The position numbers and the translations under genes were made by a program. A DNA stretch of 64,000 nucleotides. Source: Acidobacteriaceae bacterium (lineage in GTDB: Bacteria; Acidobacteriota; Terriglobia; Terriglobales; Acidobacteriaceae). The notes beneath the pieces were generated by a model. It searched no databases and was not told the origin of the DNA. It worked only from the letters and a program-made list of their open reading frames with translations. Numbering within the stretch: the first letter of the stretch is position 1; every line of letters starts with the position of its first letter. Where the stretch lies: assembly GCA_028283655.1 (NCBI GenBank), contig JAPWKE010000003.1, positions 1,674,001 to 1,738,000 of the forward strand. The letters are read 5' to 3'. Shown one piece after another: positions 55,801 to 63,220 of the stretch.

Positions 55801-55986
55801 TCGATAGATCCCATCGCCGTTCGAAACACTCTGCCGGCGAACCCCAGTATCCTGGTTACGAAACTCTATATGAGCCTTCGGAATAACAGCTCCGCTCGGG
55901 TCTTGCACCGCGCCTCCGACTGAAGCGGTCTGGGCGTAGGCGGCGAAAGGACACAGTAAGAGAAGAGCAAAGAAGAAGTGTTTCAT
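52882..55986 (-). CDS. Oar-like TonB-dependent outer-membrane receptor under candidate ECF control
   Basis: A 1034-residue receptor. A signal peptide (FALLLLCPFAAYAQ) precedes a carboxypeptidase-regulatory-like domain (ASVGGAVQDPSGAVIPKAHI, GIYRIDALDPGKYDATVQSPGF), a plug (AAVGTVVDRKFVENMPLNGR, VNGQRTQSNNYIVDGV) and a barrel ending in KLNF. ATG 55986 has AAGGAAAC upstream. 43 bp before the start lies a candidate promoter that matches one in front of the ECF sigma gene. It sits between the sigma/anti-sigma genes and the S9 hydrolase gene. I infer a peptide ligand from the hydrolase. Confidence 0.94.
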   Translation of the reverse strand: MKHFFFALLLLCPFAAYAQTASVGGAVQDPSGAVIPKAHIEFRNQDTGVRRQSVSNGDGIYRIDALDPGKYDATVQSPGFKTLTKENVVFHVADQVRLDFRMQVGEASQHVDVDAGGMQMNTTDAAVGTVVDRKFVENMPLNGRSFQDLISMTPGIVNQSPQATGTQLLGASGDFSVNGQRTQSNNYIVDGVSANIGAGYASGIGQSATGGTVSGGTALGTTQTLVSVDALQEFRVQSSTYSSEYGRSPGGQFSLGTRSGTNALHGGIFDYLRNNYFDANDWFNDHYGTAIPALRQNDFGGTVGGPIRIPHLYNGESRSFFFVSYEGLRLTQPTASTIQYVPDLFMRQQAIAAVRPIFNAFPLPTGIDYGTAASPSLAQFIAPFSLPSSIDSTSVRLDHTVSPKLALFFRFSETPSSAVARPNLARTTTSSDASTYTVGATDQISPNLTDEFRLGYSRADETMLSKIDNFGGATPIDLVAAVGGSAAATEPFILLDISGLGNTLFGQPYGGSAGRQWNLVDTLSLTVGHHHLKMGVDYRRIKTKLMPPTSEPYAGFESTTSMLAGAPEVTIFVARKAATPIFVETALFIQDEWRPHPKLSLSFGMRWDDDPAPTEQHGDDAYTVLGSVTNPSSLQLAPQGTPLWKTGWFNFAPRLGAAWTVRQSPGSETVLRAGGGVFYDTANDIAALGYSSLGFFADTYGYGVTIPYNQSELNVPLTVKAPYNSAAIIAFPTHLQLPYTLEWNVSLQQAFGSRQSFTASYVGSNGRRLLNLQEFSLSKLNPNFNLVEYPASGITSNYQALQLQFQRSVARGFQALASYSWSHALDFGSQSYNLPLQRGNADFDIRHNLQAGVSWDLPGLQGHSLVGQLVNGWGSDLRLIVRTGYPVMPNGSLAIDPATGSEYNGTLNLVANQPTYLYGSQYPGGRIINHAAFCLPSVCSGEAAPRNFVRGFGENQVNMAIRREFRLHDAFALQFRAEAFNILNHPNFGYIDPTYSDATFGQTTKMLNASLGTVASQYQQGGARSMQFALKLNF

Positions 55987-56028
55987 AGTTTCCTTCGAAC
56001 GACTGGATTGGATTGAATGTGCTCATCC

Positions 56029-56056
56029 ATAAGTCGCTCAGACATCCAGCTTTTCC
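56029..56056 (-). promoter_or_regulatory. Candidate ECF-sigma promoter of the TonB receptor gene
   Basis: On the minus strand, GGAAAA (56056-56051), a 15-nt spacer and GACTTAT (56035-56029) match the element in front of the ECF sigma gene in sequence and spacing. ATAAATTTC precedes both. The receptor start is 42 bp downstream of the last base. Confidence 0.6.
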
Positions 56057-56075
56057 GGAAGAAATTTATAAAACG

Positions 56076-57824
56076 TCACATTTTCCGAAGGCCGTGCACC
56101 TCCACGACTAGATGCGATAGCAACTGTTGAATCTGTGGGAGTGCATCCCTCGGAGATACGGGAATTTCACTCGTCGTAAAGACGCTGCGGAACAAGCGAT
56201 CAGTACTCCTAGCTGTACTCAAAGCATCTACAGATTCATCCTGCCAGCTTGTGGCTGAGTCATCCGATTCAGGCCGCGTCGCTGCCACATGAAACAACGT
56301 GTTCAACGGAGATATCTGATCCTGCAGCGCACGCAAAGCGGATGCCGCCGCGGCCCCGTGATCCGCTACGATGGAAGCGAGTTGCGCTCGATCCGCAGAA
56401 GAAAGCGCGCGCTCTCGCTCAGGAGGAAACTGCGCCTGAAGATTCCGCAAAGCATAAAGATGGGCTAATACCATCGAGCTTTGATCGAGCAGCTTATTTG
56501 TGAATGCTTGTTCTTTCTCCGCACTTCCAAAAAACTTAGCAAGCGTTTCATCTTCGACATCTGGGGCGACCATGATCTTTGCAGAAGCTTCCGACAATGG
56601 CCTGCTGATCGCAGGCGTCATCTCTCCCTTACGACGAACAGGGGCGGTAGTTTGAACAGTCACTCCCGGTTCGTTCTGCAAAGCCATTCGAATCTCATTC
56701 TGTCGCTCAGGCGGAAGCTGCCACACACTTACGTCAACTCGTTGGCTCGTGTGCGTGACCGTGACGGGTTCTCCGAGATCCGCATGCAATTGATGGAGAG
56801 TCATCAGAACGTTCAACTGCACTGCATCGAGATTAATCTCTGGTGAAAGCACAGTCTCAGCAACGGACCTCCCAACAGAGGGCTGTGCACGGCCATTTAC
56901 AGACCCAGAGCCCGGTTCAAGCTCAGCCAAAAGGGAATATGGAAGAGCACTCACCGCAACGAGCGATAAATTATCTTCCGTAATTTCGAAGGTTGCATCC
57001 TGAAATTGAAGAGTCATCTTTGCAATGCGCCAGGTCTCAGGTTGAATGCGTAAGCTCACCGAGGATAGTCCATCTGCAGAAAGCTCTGACGTCTTAGTGA
57101 AGCTAAGATCCAACTCCTTCCCTTCCGACTTGATAGCTGGCTCTCCGCCTGCAAGTTTTCTCCATGCATCTACGGTTGATGAAGACAACGGAAGATCGAT
57201 CGCAACACCATTCGCCGCATACTCCTCTCGAAGTGCGATCACTGCAGATTCCTCACCTTCAGCCTCTGAGCTTTTCCATACTGTGGCTCTCCGCGACTTC
57301 CACACATCCATTGCTTCAGACTGGCTTTGGTTCTGCCCCTTGAGCAACCTCCGGATGTGCACATGCTGCTTAATGACCTGAGCCGTAGGGATTTCATTGT
57401 GCTTGTCGTTCGCAACACAGACCTGACGCAAAACTTCTTTCGCGGACACCGTATGCGTATCGAGCTTGAAGACAACGAGCACCGCTATCACCGCGATCAA
57501 TGCAGCAAAAGCAATCCCTCTCGCAGGCATAAAGAATGACTGTAGAGCTTCGCGGAATCGCACCCATGACTTCTTCGGCTGTGGCTCAGTCTTTGCCATA
57601 AGCGCGTCGAATGACGGCCATGCAGAAGGCGGTTGAGGCATCGATGGAGCAAAGCTCTCATGGTGAGCGTCCAAAATCACGGCAATGTCACGCTCAAGCC
57701 GTTCTATCTCGGTTCGGCAAGTCCAGCATGAGTGCAGATGCTGCGCTGTGTTGGCGATCTCGGCCTTTGGCAGTTCCCCATCGAGATACGAAAGCAATTG
57801 TTGCGGTGTGAGATGGCTATTCAT
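56076..57824 (-). CDS. Large zinc-finger anti-sigma factor
   Basis: 582 residues from ATG 57824, which has AGAGG at good spacing; the GTG three codons upstream does not. The N-terminal zinc-finger anti-sigma domain (about 5-50) carries His29/His31, Cys33 and Cys36 in AQHLHSCWTCRTE. A single transmembrane helix lies at about 102-119 (RGIAFAALIAVIAVLVVFK). The remaining ~460 residues are periplasmic and unrecognised, far larger than the usual 100-200, and may sense an envelope signal or contact the receptor. The gene overlaps the sigma gene end by 8 bp. Pairing with the ECF sigma factor is clear from position and domain. Confidence 0.9.
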   Translation of the reverse strand: MNSHLTPQQLLSYLDGELPKAEIANTAQHLHSCWTCRTEIERLERDIAVILDAHHESFAPSMPQPPSAWPSFDALMAKTEPQPKKSWVRFREALQSFFMPARGIAFAALIAVIAVLVVFKLDTHTVSAKEVLRQVCVANDKHNEIPTAQVIKQHVHIRRLLKGQNQSQSEAMDVWKSRRATVWKSSEAEGEESAVIALREEYAANGVAIDLPLSSSTVDAWRKLAGGEPAIKSEGKELDLSFTKTSELSADGLSSVSLRIQPETWRIAKMTLQFQDATFEITEDNLSLVAVSALPYSLLAELEPGSGSVNGRAQPSVGRSVAETVLSPEINLDAVQLNVLMTLHQLHADLGEPVTVTHTSQRVDVSVWQLPPERQNEIRMALQNEPGVTVQTTAPVRRKGEMTPAISRPLSEASAKIMVAPDVEDETLAKFFGSAEKEQAFTNKLLDQSSMVLAHLYALRNLQAQFPPERERALSSADRAQLASIVADHGAAAASALRALQDQISPLNTLFHVAATRPESDDSATSWQDESVDALSTARSTDRLFRSVFTTSEIPVSPRDALPQIQQLLSHLVVEVHGLRKM

Positions 57825-58335
57825 TGGCGACACCTCTCAGGCGTTCCACTGCAATGGATAACCACTCCGCCGTTGTCGATATACTCACGCCAAGTATCTC
57901 TGCGATAGCGCGATAACGCATTCCCTGCATCCTCAAATGAATTCCTAATCTCTGTTCCTTGGGAAGACTCGCCATAGCCTTTGCGACTCGCCGCAATCGC
58001 TCACTGCGGGCCGCATTTGCTTCCGGCGTCAATTCTGGAGACCGCAGGCTTTCTAAGATGGCCGGCGCTGCATCGAGTTCGACCCACATAGATCGCCCCT
58101 CTCTGCGCCAGTAATCGACGGCTGACTTGGATGCCACGCTATATAGCCAGGCCTGCTCGGACTGGATCATCATTCCCCGATCCACAGCAGTGAAGAGCTT
58201 GACAAAGACATCCTGAGTGACGTCTTGCGCGGTCCTGGGATCAAGTCCCTGGCCAACCAGAAAACGGTAAATTGCAAGCCGATGAGCCTCATAGAGAACA
58301 GAAACCCGCTCCGATGTAGTCGGAGTTGTGCTCAT
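57817..58335 (-). CDS. ECF-type RNA polymerase sigma factor
   Basis: 172 residues from ATG 58335, which has AGGA 7 nt upstream; ATG 58359 and a TTG at 58371 are in frame but poorly placed. Region 2 (about 10-75) shows VLYEAHRLAIYRFLVG, AQDVTQDVFVKLF and LYSVASKSAVDYWRR. Region 4 (about 110-165) shows LPKEQRLGIHLRMQGMRYRAI and ILGVSISTTAEWLSIAVERLR. It is co-translated with the zinc-finger anti-sigma factor. The matching promoter elements before its own gene and the TonB receptor gene suggest it controls both. Confidence 0.93.
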   Translation of the reverse strand: MSTTPTTSERVSVLYEAHRLAIYRFLVGQGLDPRTAQDVTQDVFVKLFTAVDRGMMIQSEQAWLYSVASKSAVDYWRREGRSMWVELDAAPAILESLRSPELTPEANAARSERLRRVAKAMASLPKEQRLGIHLRMQGMRYRAIAEILGVSISTTAEWLSIAVERLRGVANE

Positions 58336-58398
58336 CGCGGCATCCTGGTTTCTCGGCATTGCTCGATACAAATTGGCCCCGCCTATTGGTCGTTACGT

Positions 58399-58426
58399 AT
58401 TAGTCGGTTGGGATACACCATTTTCC
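58399..58426 (-). promoter_or_regulatory. Candidate autoregulated ECF-sigma promoter
   Basis: On the minus strand, GGAAAA (58426-58421), a 15-nt spacer and GACTAAT (58405-58399), directly preceded by ATAAATTTC, match the element upstream of the TonB receptor. The sigma start codon is about 63 bp downstream. Confidence 0.6.
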
Positions 58427-58504
58427 GAAATTTATTTTTCCCGTTCTCCCTTGATTCTGCGCTCCATTCGGTTTCACCTCTGCAGAACTTTCGTCAGATC
58501 GATC

Positions 58505-58681
58505 ACAACCAAGGGAGCGGTGGTGCTTTACGGCATACCACCACGTAGCCCTGGGCACCTTCGATCACACTCACAGCTCTGTGGTTGGCATCAGCGCTTT
58601 AACCATCATGTCGTTATCGCTGCGAACACTGAGGCCAAACGCGTTAAACTGTTGCACTCGTCCCATTTTCCCGAGGATCAT
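58505..58681 (-). pseudogene. Degraded unidentified coding fragment
   Basis: On the minus strand, 58681-58574 reads MGRVQQFNAFGLSVRSDND and MVKALMPTTEL before a stop, and the next frame continues VIEGAQGYVVVCRKAPP. The two pieces read like one protein broken by a shift and stop codons. I do not recognise the family and the fragment may be coincidental. Confidence 0.3.
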
Positions 58682-58889
58682 AAAGCTAACTGCGCAAGTT
58701 GGTCCGTCAGATTTGCCTGATGCACCGACTCCAAACCTTAGGCGAAGCGCCCTTTGTAATTCACAGGTTTTATTACTGAACCCTTCGCTGCAGGAAATGT
58801 AAATGCACGCCTCAATGAGATCCGCGTGCTGTTGAACCGCGAAGGCTGAGATGTGGGTAGTATCAGGTGTATAGGTTATGCAAAGAAGA

Positions 58890-59212
58890 GGGCTTAATGC
58901 TGAAGCGGATGAAGCCCGCCAGCAGGCGCAAGGCTGTTCGTCTACGCGAAGAGAAGCTCAAGCCGACAGCGCCGAGTCAGGCATAGAGACACCTATCCCA
59001 AAGATCTTCTGCTACGTCCTATGAACAACACTGGGACTGTAGACATCAGTTGGCACAGGAACAGTATCTTCATCAGCGAGGTTTTTCGTTTCGAGGAACT
59101 CGGAGTTGGACTGATCGCAGCAAGATTCTATAGAGCGTATTTCCGAGACACGGAGATCGGAGAACTCAATGCGGAGGAACTACGTCTTAGATCTGCACGG
59201 CGACTAGGTTAA
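58890..59212 (+). pseudogene. Remnant of an IS481-like (DDE integrase-type) transposase, C-terminal end
   Basis: The frame ending at 59212 reads YPKDLLLRPMNNTGTVDISW, then HRNSIFISEVFRFEELGVGL, then RFYRAYFRDTEIGELNAEEL. This matches the pattern of the extreme C-terminus of IS481-family transposases (YP..... R.V...G.I.W....I.VSE.L.GE.VGL......WRVYF....LG..D). Upstream, around 58900, another frame gives MKPASRR, which fits the family's A.GM.TPA.RY stretch just before. The catalytic DDE region is missing and the pieces are out of frame, so this is a dead tail of about 100 codons. ATG 59021 could open a 63-residue ORF but has no proper ribosome site. Confidence 0.65.
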
Positions 59213-59353
59213 AGTGTTCTTTCTCATGATGCCGAGCCAGAAGCCATCAGTGTGCATAGAGAGAATTGCTGCTCCTGCCCCTAAGAGATTGTGCGTAGGG
59301 AGCATAGCAGCAGACCTCACCTGCGCCAACCTCTGGGGTGACCTTCCAATGCC

Positions 59354-60913
59354 CTATGGAAGCTTTAGAAGCAGCGTCAGTCGCGTTTCGGTATTGCCCA
59401 TGGCACGCGCGAGATTGAGCTTCGCGATGTTGTTTGCAAAGACACTGTCGATGCGGTCCAGTTCCGCGTTCGCGACAGCTTCCTGGGCTTGAACAACTTC
59501 TACATTGTCCGTGACGCCAGCTTCATATCTCTGCCTGGTTAGCTCTAGAGTTTGCTGATTGACTTTCAGGTTCTCTTCCGCCACGGCCACTTGCTTCATG
59601 GTCGTTTGGAGATCGAGAAACGCGCTACGGATATCGCTCTCGATTTTGTCATGCAGGTTATCCAGTTCCGAGCGTCGTTGAACGAAGGTTGCGTCAGCCT
59701 GCTGTATGTCGCCTTCTGTGCGGCCGCCTCGCCAGACTGGAATACTCAACGTCGCTGTTCCCGAGAACGTTCGGTGGGATTGGTCCGGGTTGATCCCGTT
59801 GACTCCGTAATCTCCGCTCACGGCCAAAGATGGAAGGCGCTCCGCGCGCGCGGCAGACTTCGCCAGTTCTGATGCACGTAGTTGCGATGCCGAGACCTTC
59901 AGGTCCTGACGGCTGAGGTATGCCTGGGCAAGCGCGTCCTGCAGGTTGATATCTGGCCCAGCAGCGAACGGAATGTCGTCCGAGATTTCAAATTCGTCAT
60001 TGGGCGGCAGCCCTGTCATGCGCGCCAGATTGATCTTTTGTTTTGCCAGATCGTTCCGCAGGGATTCAAGGCGCTGCTGATCAGTGAGCACTTCGATGTG
60101 GCTCTTGTTCAGGTCTGTGAGTGACAGGACCCCTGCTGTACGTTGATCGGTCGCCTGTCTGTAAAGAGCAGTCGCGGTGGTCAACTGAGCCTGAGCAGAC
60201 GTGAGGCGCGCTTTTGCCGCGACGACCTGCAAATACGATCCCCCGACAGCAAGCACCACCATATCGCGCGCATCCTTGAGAGCGTACTGCTGGGAGCGGG
60301 CGAGTTCCTGTGCAGAGCGATAGTTTTTCCATGCAGTCATGTCGCCGATGGTCTGAGTCAAGTGAGCACGCAGATCGAAGTAGTTGTAAGGGCCCACGAT
60401 GCTTGGTATCGACAATCCTGCGATGTTGGTGTTCAGCCGGATTCCTGCAACCTTGAGGTTGGTTTGTTGGATTGTCTCGCTGGCGTCCGCGGTGATATTG
60501 GGCAGCAGCGCGCTTCGAGCGACTTTCGCTTGCCCCTGCGCCTGACGCATAGCCTGCGCCATGCCCTCCGCTCCAAGGTTAAAGTCCAATCCGCGCTGAA
60601 CTGCGTCGAGAAAGGAAAGCGTTCCGGTGAAGGGTGTCTTCGCCGTGCTTCGGATACTTCCAGCATAGGGTCCAGAAGCCTGAACAGATGTGTTCAAAGT
60701 ATTTACGCTTGTGGTTGTTCCAGCAATGGGAGCCTGGGTCGCAGTCACCGAACCACCCTGCGCATCTGTTCCACGCAACGGCAGTTGATTCGCGAGGCTG
60801 CCCTGTGTGGCAGAGCCTGACGAGCTGAGTTGTGCCAAGGCGGCCGGAGCTGTAAGCGCCAGTGACATGACTAGACCGAAGGCCGAGGTTGAGCGCTTGG
60901 TGAGTGGATTCAT
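59354..60913 (-). CDS. TolC-family outer-membrane protein of an ABC exporter operon
   Basis: 519 residues from ATG 60913; the frame extends 24 bp upstream to a TTG that overlaps the permease gene. A signal peptide (AFGLVMSLALTAPAALAQ) is followed by a Ser/Thr/Ala-rich extension of ~70 residues and then the two TolC repeats (GTLSFLDAVQRGLDFNLGAEG, INLQDALAQAYLSRQDLKVS, LTRQRYEAGVTDNVEVVQAQE). AAGGAG lies 12 nt before the ATG, a long spacing. It is the last gene of an operon with two ABC-2 permeases and an ATPase, and should form the outer-membrane exit of a tripartite exporter. Confidence 0.93.
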   Translation of the reverse strand: MNPLTKRSTSAFGLVMSLALTAPAALAQLSSSGSATQGSLANQLPLRGTDAQGGSVTATQAPIAGTTTSVNTLNTSVQASGPYAGSIRSTAKTPFTGTLSFLDAVQRGLDFNLGAEGMAQAMRQAQGQAKVARSALLPNITADASETIQQTNLKVAGIRLNTNIAGLSIPSIVGPYNYFDLRAHLTQTIGDMTAWKNYRSAQELARSQQYALKDARDMVVLAVGGSYLQVVAAKARLTSAQAQLTTATALYRQATDQRTAGVLSLTDLNKSHIEVLTDQQRLESLRNDLAKQKINLARMTGLPPNDEFEISDDIPFAAGPDINLQDALAQAYLSRQDLKVSASQLRASELAKSAARAERLPSLAVSGDYGVNGINPDQSHRTFSGTATLSIPVWRGGRTEGDIQQADATFVQRRSELDNLHDKIESDIRSAFLDLQTTMKQVAVAEENLKVNQQTLELTRQRYEAGVTDNVEVVQAQEAVANAELDRIDSVFANNIAKLNLARAMGNTETRLTLLLKLP

Positions 60914-60929
60914 GAGGGTCGTTTTCTCC

Positions 60930-62093
60930 TTAGCCAAGTTGTTTCCGGAAGCGCCAGATGCTCAGGGAAACCAGCACAACGGTGAATGCGAGTAATGCCA
61001 GAAAGTGAGGCCACAGCGTGCCGATTCCGCTGCCTTTGAGCATGCTGGCCCTCGCGATGACGCCAAAGTGATAGATCGGATTGAACTGTGTCAGCGGCTG
61101 CATCCAGTGCGGCATGGCTTCCATTGGAGTCAGGGCACCGGAGAGGCTTGAAAGTGGCGGGTTCACAAAGAAGCTGGTGAGCTGTGCCTGTTCTGCGGAT
61201 TTCGTGAACGTCGCAATAAAGGTGCCGATGCCTATCCCCGAAAGGAGACACAGAGCCGCCCCGCTGAAGACCAGTGCAAAGCTGCCGTGGAATGGCACAT
61301 GGAACACGGCGCGCATGATGCCGACAGCACCCAGCGCCATGAGGCATAACAGAAGGAAGATGGGAGTGATCTTCGCGATGATGATCTCAGAGGTGGATGC
61401 GGGTGACATCAGAAGTTGCTCGATAGTCCCGGCCTCTCGCTCCTTCACCATCGTTGCGGAGGAAACCAACGATCCGTTCAGGATGCAAAGGAGGCCGAAG
61501 ACGCCCGTGACGGTGAACCAGGACGACACCATTCCCGGGTTGTAAAGAAACGAGGGCTGTAGGCTGACGCGTCCCTTGCTTGCCACAACTGGAACAGCTA
61601 TCTGAGCGAACTTCGCCTGCAGCCCAGATGATGGCAAAGTGGCCGTGTAGCTGGCGATCACGCCCTGAGCGTATGTTCTAGCAATCGTTGCGGTGTTGGC
61701 ATCCATTGCGTTGAGTAGGAACTGCACGGTGGCCGGCCTACCCCGTTGTAAATTGCGCGCATAGTCATACGGCACAACAAGACCTGCCTGAACCTTGCCC
61801 TGCGTGATCGCATCGGTTAGTTGGACCGGTGAAAAGTACGTGCCCGTCAGCCTAAAGCTTTCGCTCTCGCTCAGGGCGGCGATCAGTTCGCGACTTTCCG
61901 GAGTATGGCTTTCGTCGATGACTCCAAGGCGAAGATTCTGCACCTTCGAGTTCAGCACGAAGCCAAAGAGCAAAAGCTGCAGGACCGGTGGCACGATGAG
62001 GGACATGGCAACACGGCGGTCTCTTCGAATTTGTTCGAACTCCTTCCGGATGAGAGCAAGGAGACGCGGGCTGAAGAATCTCTTGAAATTCAT
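60930..62093 (-). CDS. ABC-2 type exporter permease (YbhR/YhhJ-like)
   Basis: A 387-residue inner-membrane protein: TM1 near 28-50 (AMSLIVPPVLQLLLFGFVL), a periplasmic loop of ~140 residues and five more helices from about 185 to 380. EREAGTIEQLLMSPAST is the usual cytoplasmic coupling stretch, followed by SFFVNPPLSSLSGALTPMEAMP. ATG 62093 has AAGGAG 5 nt upstream and follows the other permease gene after 8 bp. With the ATPase and TolC-like protein it resembles the YbhGFSR exporter for drugs or cations. Confidence 0.93.
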   Translation of the reverse strand: MNFKRFFSPRLLALIRKEFEQIRRDRRVAMSLIVPPVLQLLLFGFVLNSKVQNLRLGVIDESHTPESRELIAALSESESFRLTGTYFSPVQLTDAITQGKVQAGLVVPYDYARNLQRGRPATVQFLLNAMDANTATIARTYAQGVIASYTATLPSSGLQAKFAQIAVPVVASKGRVSLQPSFLYNPGMVSSWFTVTGVFGLLCILNGSLVSSATMVKEREAGTIEQLLMSPASTSEIIIAKITPIFLLLCLMALGAVGIMRAVFHVPFHGSFALVFSGAALCLLSGIGIGTFIATFTKSAEQAQLTSFFVNPPLSSLSGALTPMEAMPHWMQPLTQFNPIYHFGVIARASMLKGSGIGTLWPHFLALLAFTVVLVSLSIWRFRKQLG

Positions 62094-62101
62094 AACGCTC
62101 C

Positions 62102-63208
62102 TTATGCCTGAACCTGCATGCGCCGCATGGTTCTCCAGGCGAGCACGTAGAACACCAGTCCCGTGAAAGCAATGATCAGAATCTCAAACCAAGTCGAAGG
62201 CCACCCCCCGCCTTGCAGGAACGCATCACGGACCACATAGATGTAGTGCTTGCCCCATACAAAGTCTGATATCCATCGAATTTGCGGCGGGATGTTATCA
62301 ATCGGAAAGATCAGGCCGGAGAGAAGAAACACAATCAAAAAGCCGCCCAGCGCAACGGCCTGCATCGCAGCGACTCGGCTGGGAATGGCAGCTCCGACCA
62401 TCGTCCCAAAGGAAGCGACACAGAACGCGTAGAGAACGGTTGCAACGAGGAACGAACTGGGGTCTCCAACAAAGCTCAAACCGAAATAGAAGTGCAGGAG
62501 GAAGAGAAGAGGGATGCCTTCCGCGATTCCGACTAGGGTGAACGCGAGGATCTTACCGAGCAGAAATTCATGGGCGGAGATGCTTGATACATATACCTGG
62601 AGGATGGTCTTGTTCTCTCCTTCTTTAGCCATAGCCAGTGATGCCAGTAGCGGCGCGAACATGGACATTGCCAGCACAAAGACGCCGGGGCCGGAATACT
62701 TCTTGCTGTCGAGACCTGGGTTGTACCAAAGTCTTATCTCGGCCTGCACCGGCTGCGGACTCGCTGCTCCACTATGCGAAGCGTTGTACGCATTCACAAT
62801 GGCAGTGGCATACCCTGCAACCAGGCTCGCTGTGTTCGAGTCGGAGCCGTCGACCAGGAACTGTACCGGGGTGCTCTGCCCGCGCACCATATCGCGGCCA
62901 AAATGCTCAGGGATAATCAACACCGCTCTTGCCTTGTTGCTGACAAAGGCGTCCTGCGGCTGTCGATCACTGGGCCACGAGACCACATATAGCGAGGTAG
63001 AGGCACGGAAGGAATCGACAAGCTCACGTGAGTTGGTGGAGCCGTCGAAGTCCTGCACGATGATGGGCAGGTGGCTCACCGTGAGCGCAATCGAGGACCC
63101 CATAAGCAGTAGGATGAAGACGGGCAACACCAGCACAAGCGCCAGGGCGAGCCGATCACGGACGATCTGAATCAGTTCTTTACGAATTTGTGCAAGGATT
63201 CGCTTCAT
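62102..63208 (-). CDS. ABC-2 type exporter permease (YbhS-like)
   Basis: A 368-residue inner-membrane permease with the same plan as its neighbour: TM1 (LALALVLVLPVFILLLMGSSIAL split across 22-42), a large periplasmic loop to about 170, then five helices. KEGENKTILQVYVSSISAHEF is the coupling stretch and GLIFPIDNIPPQIRWIS precedes the last helices. ATG 63208 has only a weak ribosome site, but it lies 12 bp after the ATPase gene, so translational coupling is likely. The two permeases probably form a heterodimer. Confidence 0.93.
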   Translation of the reverse strand: MKRILAQIRKELIQIVRDRLALALVLVLPVFILLLMGSSIALTVSHLPIIVQDFDGSTNSRELVDSFRASTSLYVVSWPSDRQPQDAFVSNKARAVLIIPEHFGRDMVRGQSTPVQFLVDGSDSNTASLVAGYATAIVNAYNASHSGAASPQPVQAEIRLWYNPGLDSKKYSGPGVFVLAMSMFAPLLASLAMAKEGENKTILQVYVSSISAHEFLLGKILAFTLVGIAEGIPLLFLLHFYFGLSFVGDPSSFLVATVLYAFCVASFGTMVGAAIPSRVAAMQAVALGGFLIVFLLSGLIFPIDNIPPQIRWISDFVWGKHYIYVVRDAFLQGGGWPSTWFEILIIAFTGLVFYVLAWRTMRRMQVQA

Positions 63209-63220
63209 AGGGTTATCTGC

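Noticed and set aside
50450-58435. Complete lasso-peptide biosynthesis cluster
   Set aside because: I looked for a short precursor, a B-type cysteine protease and an asparagine-synthetase-like protein around the isopeptidase-like gene and found none in the window.
59021-59212. Intact 63-residue small protein
   Set aside because: The frame continues upstream without a start and matches the end of an IS481-like transposase, so it is better read as a remnant.
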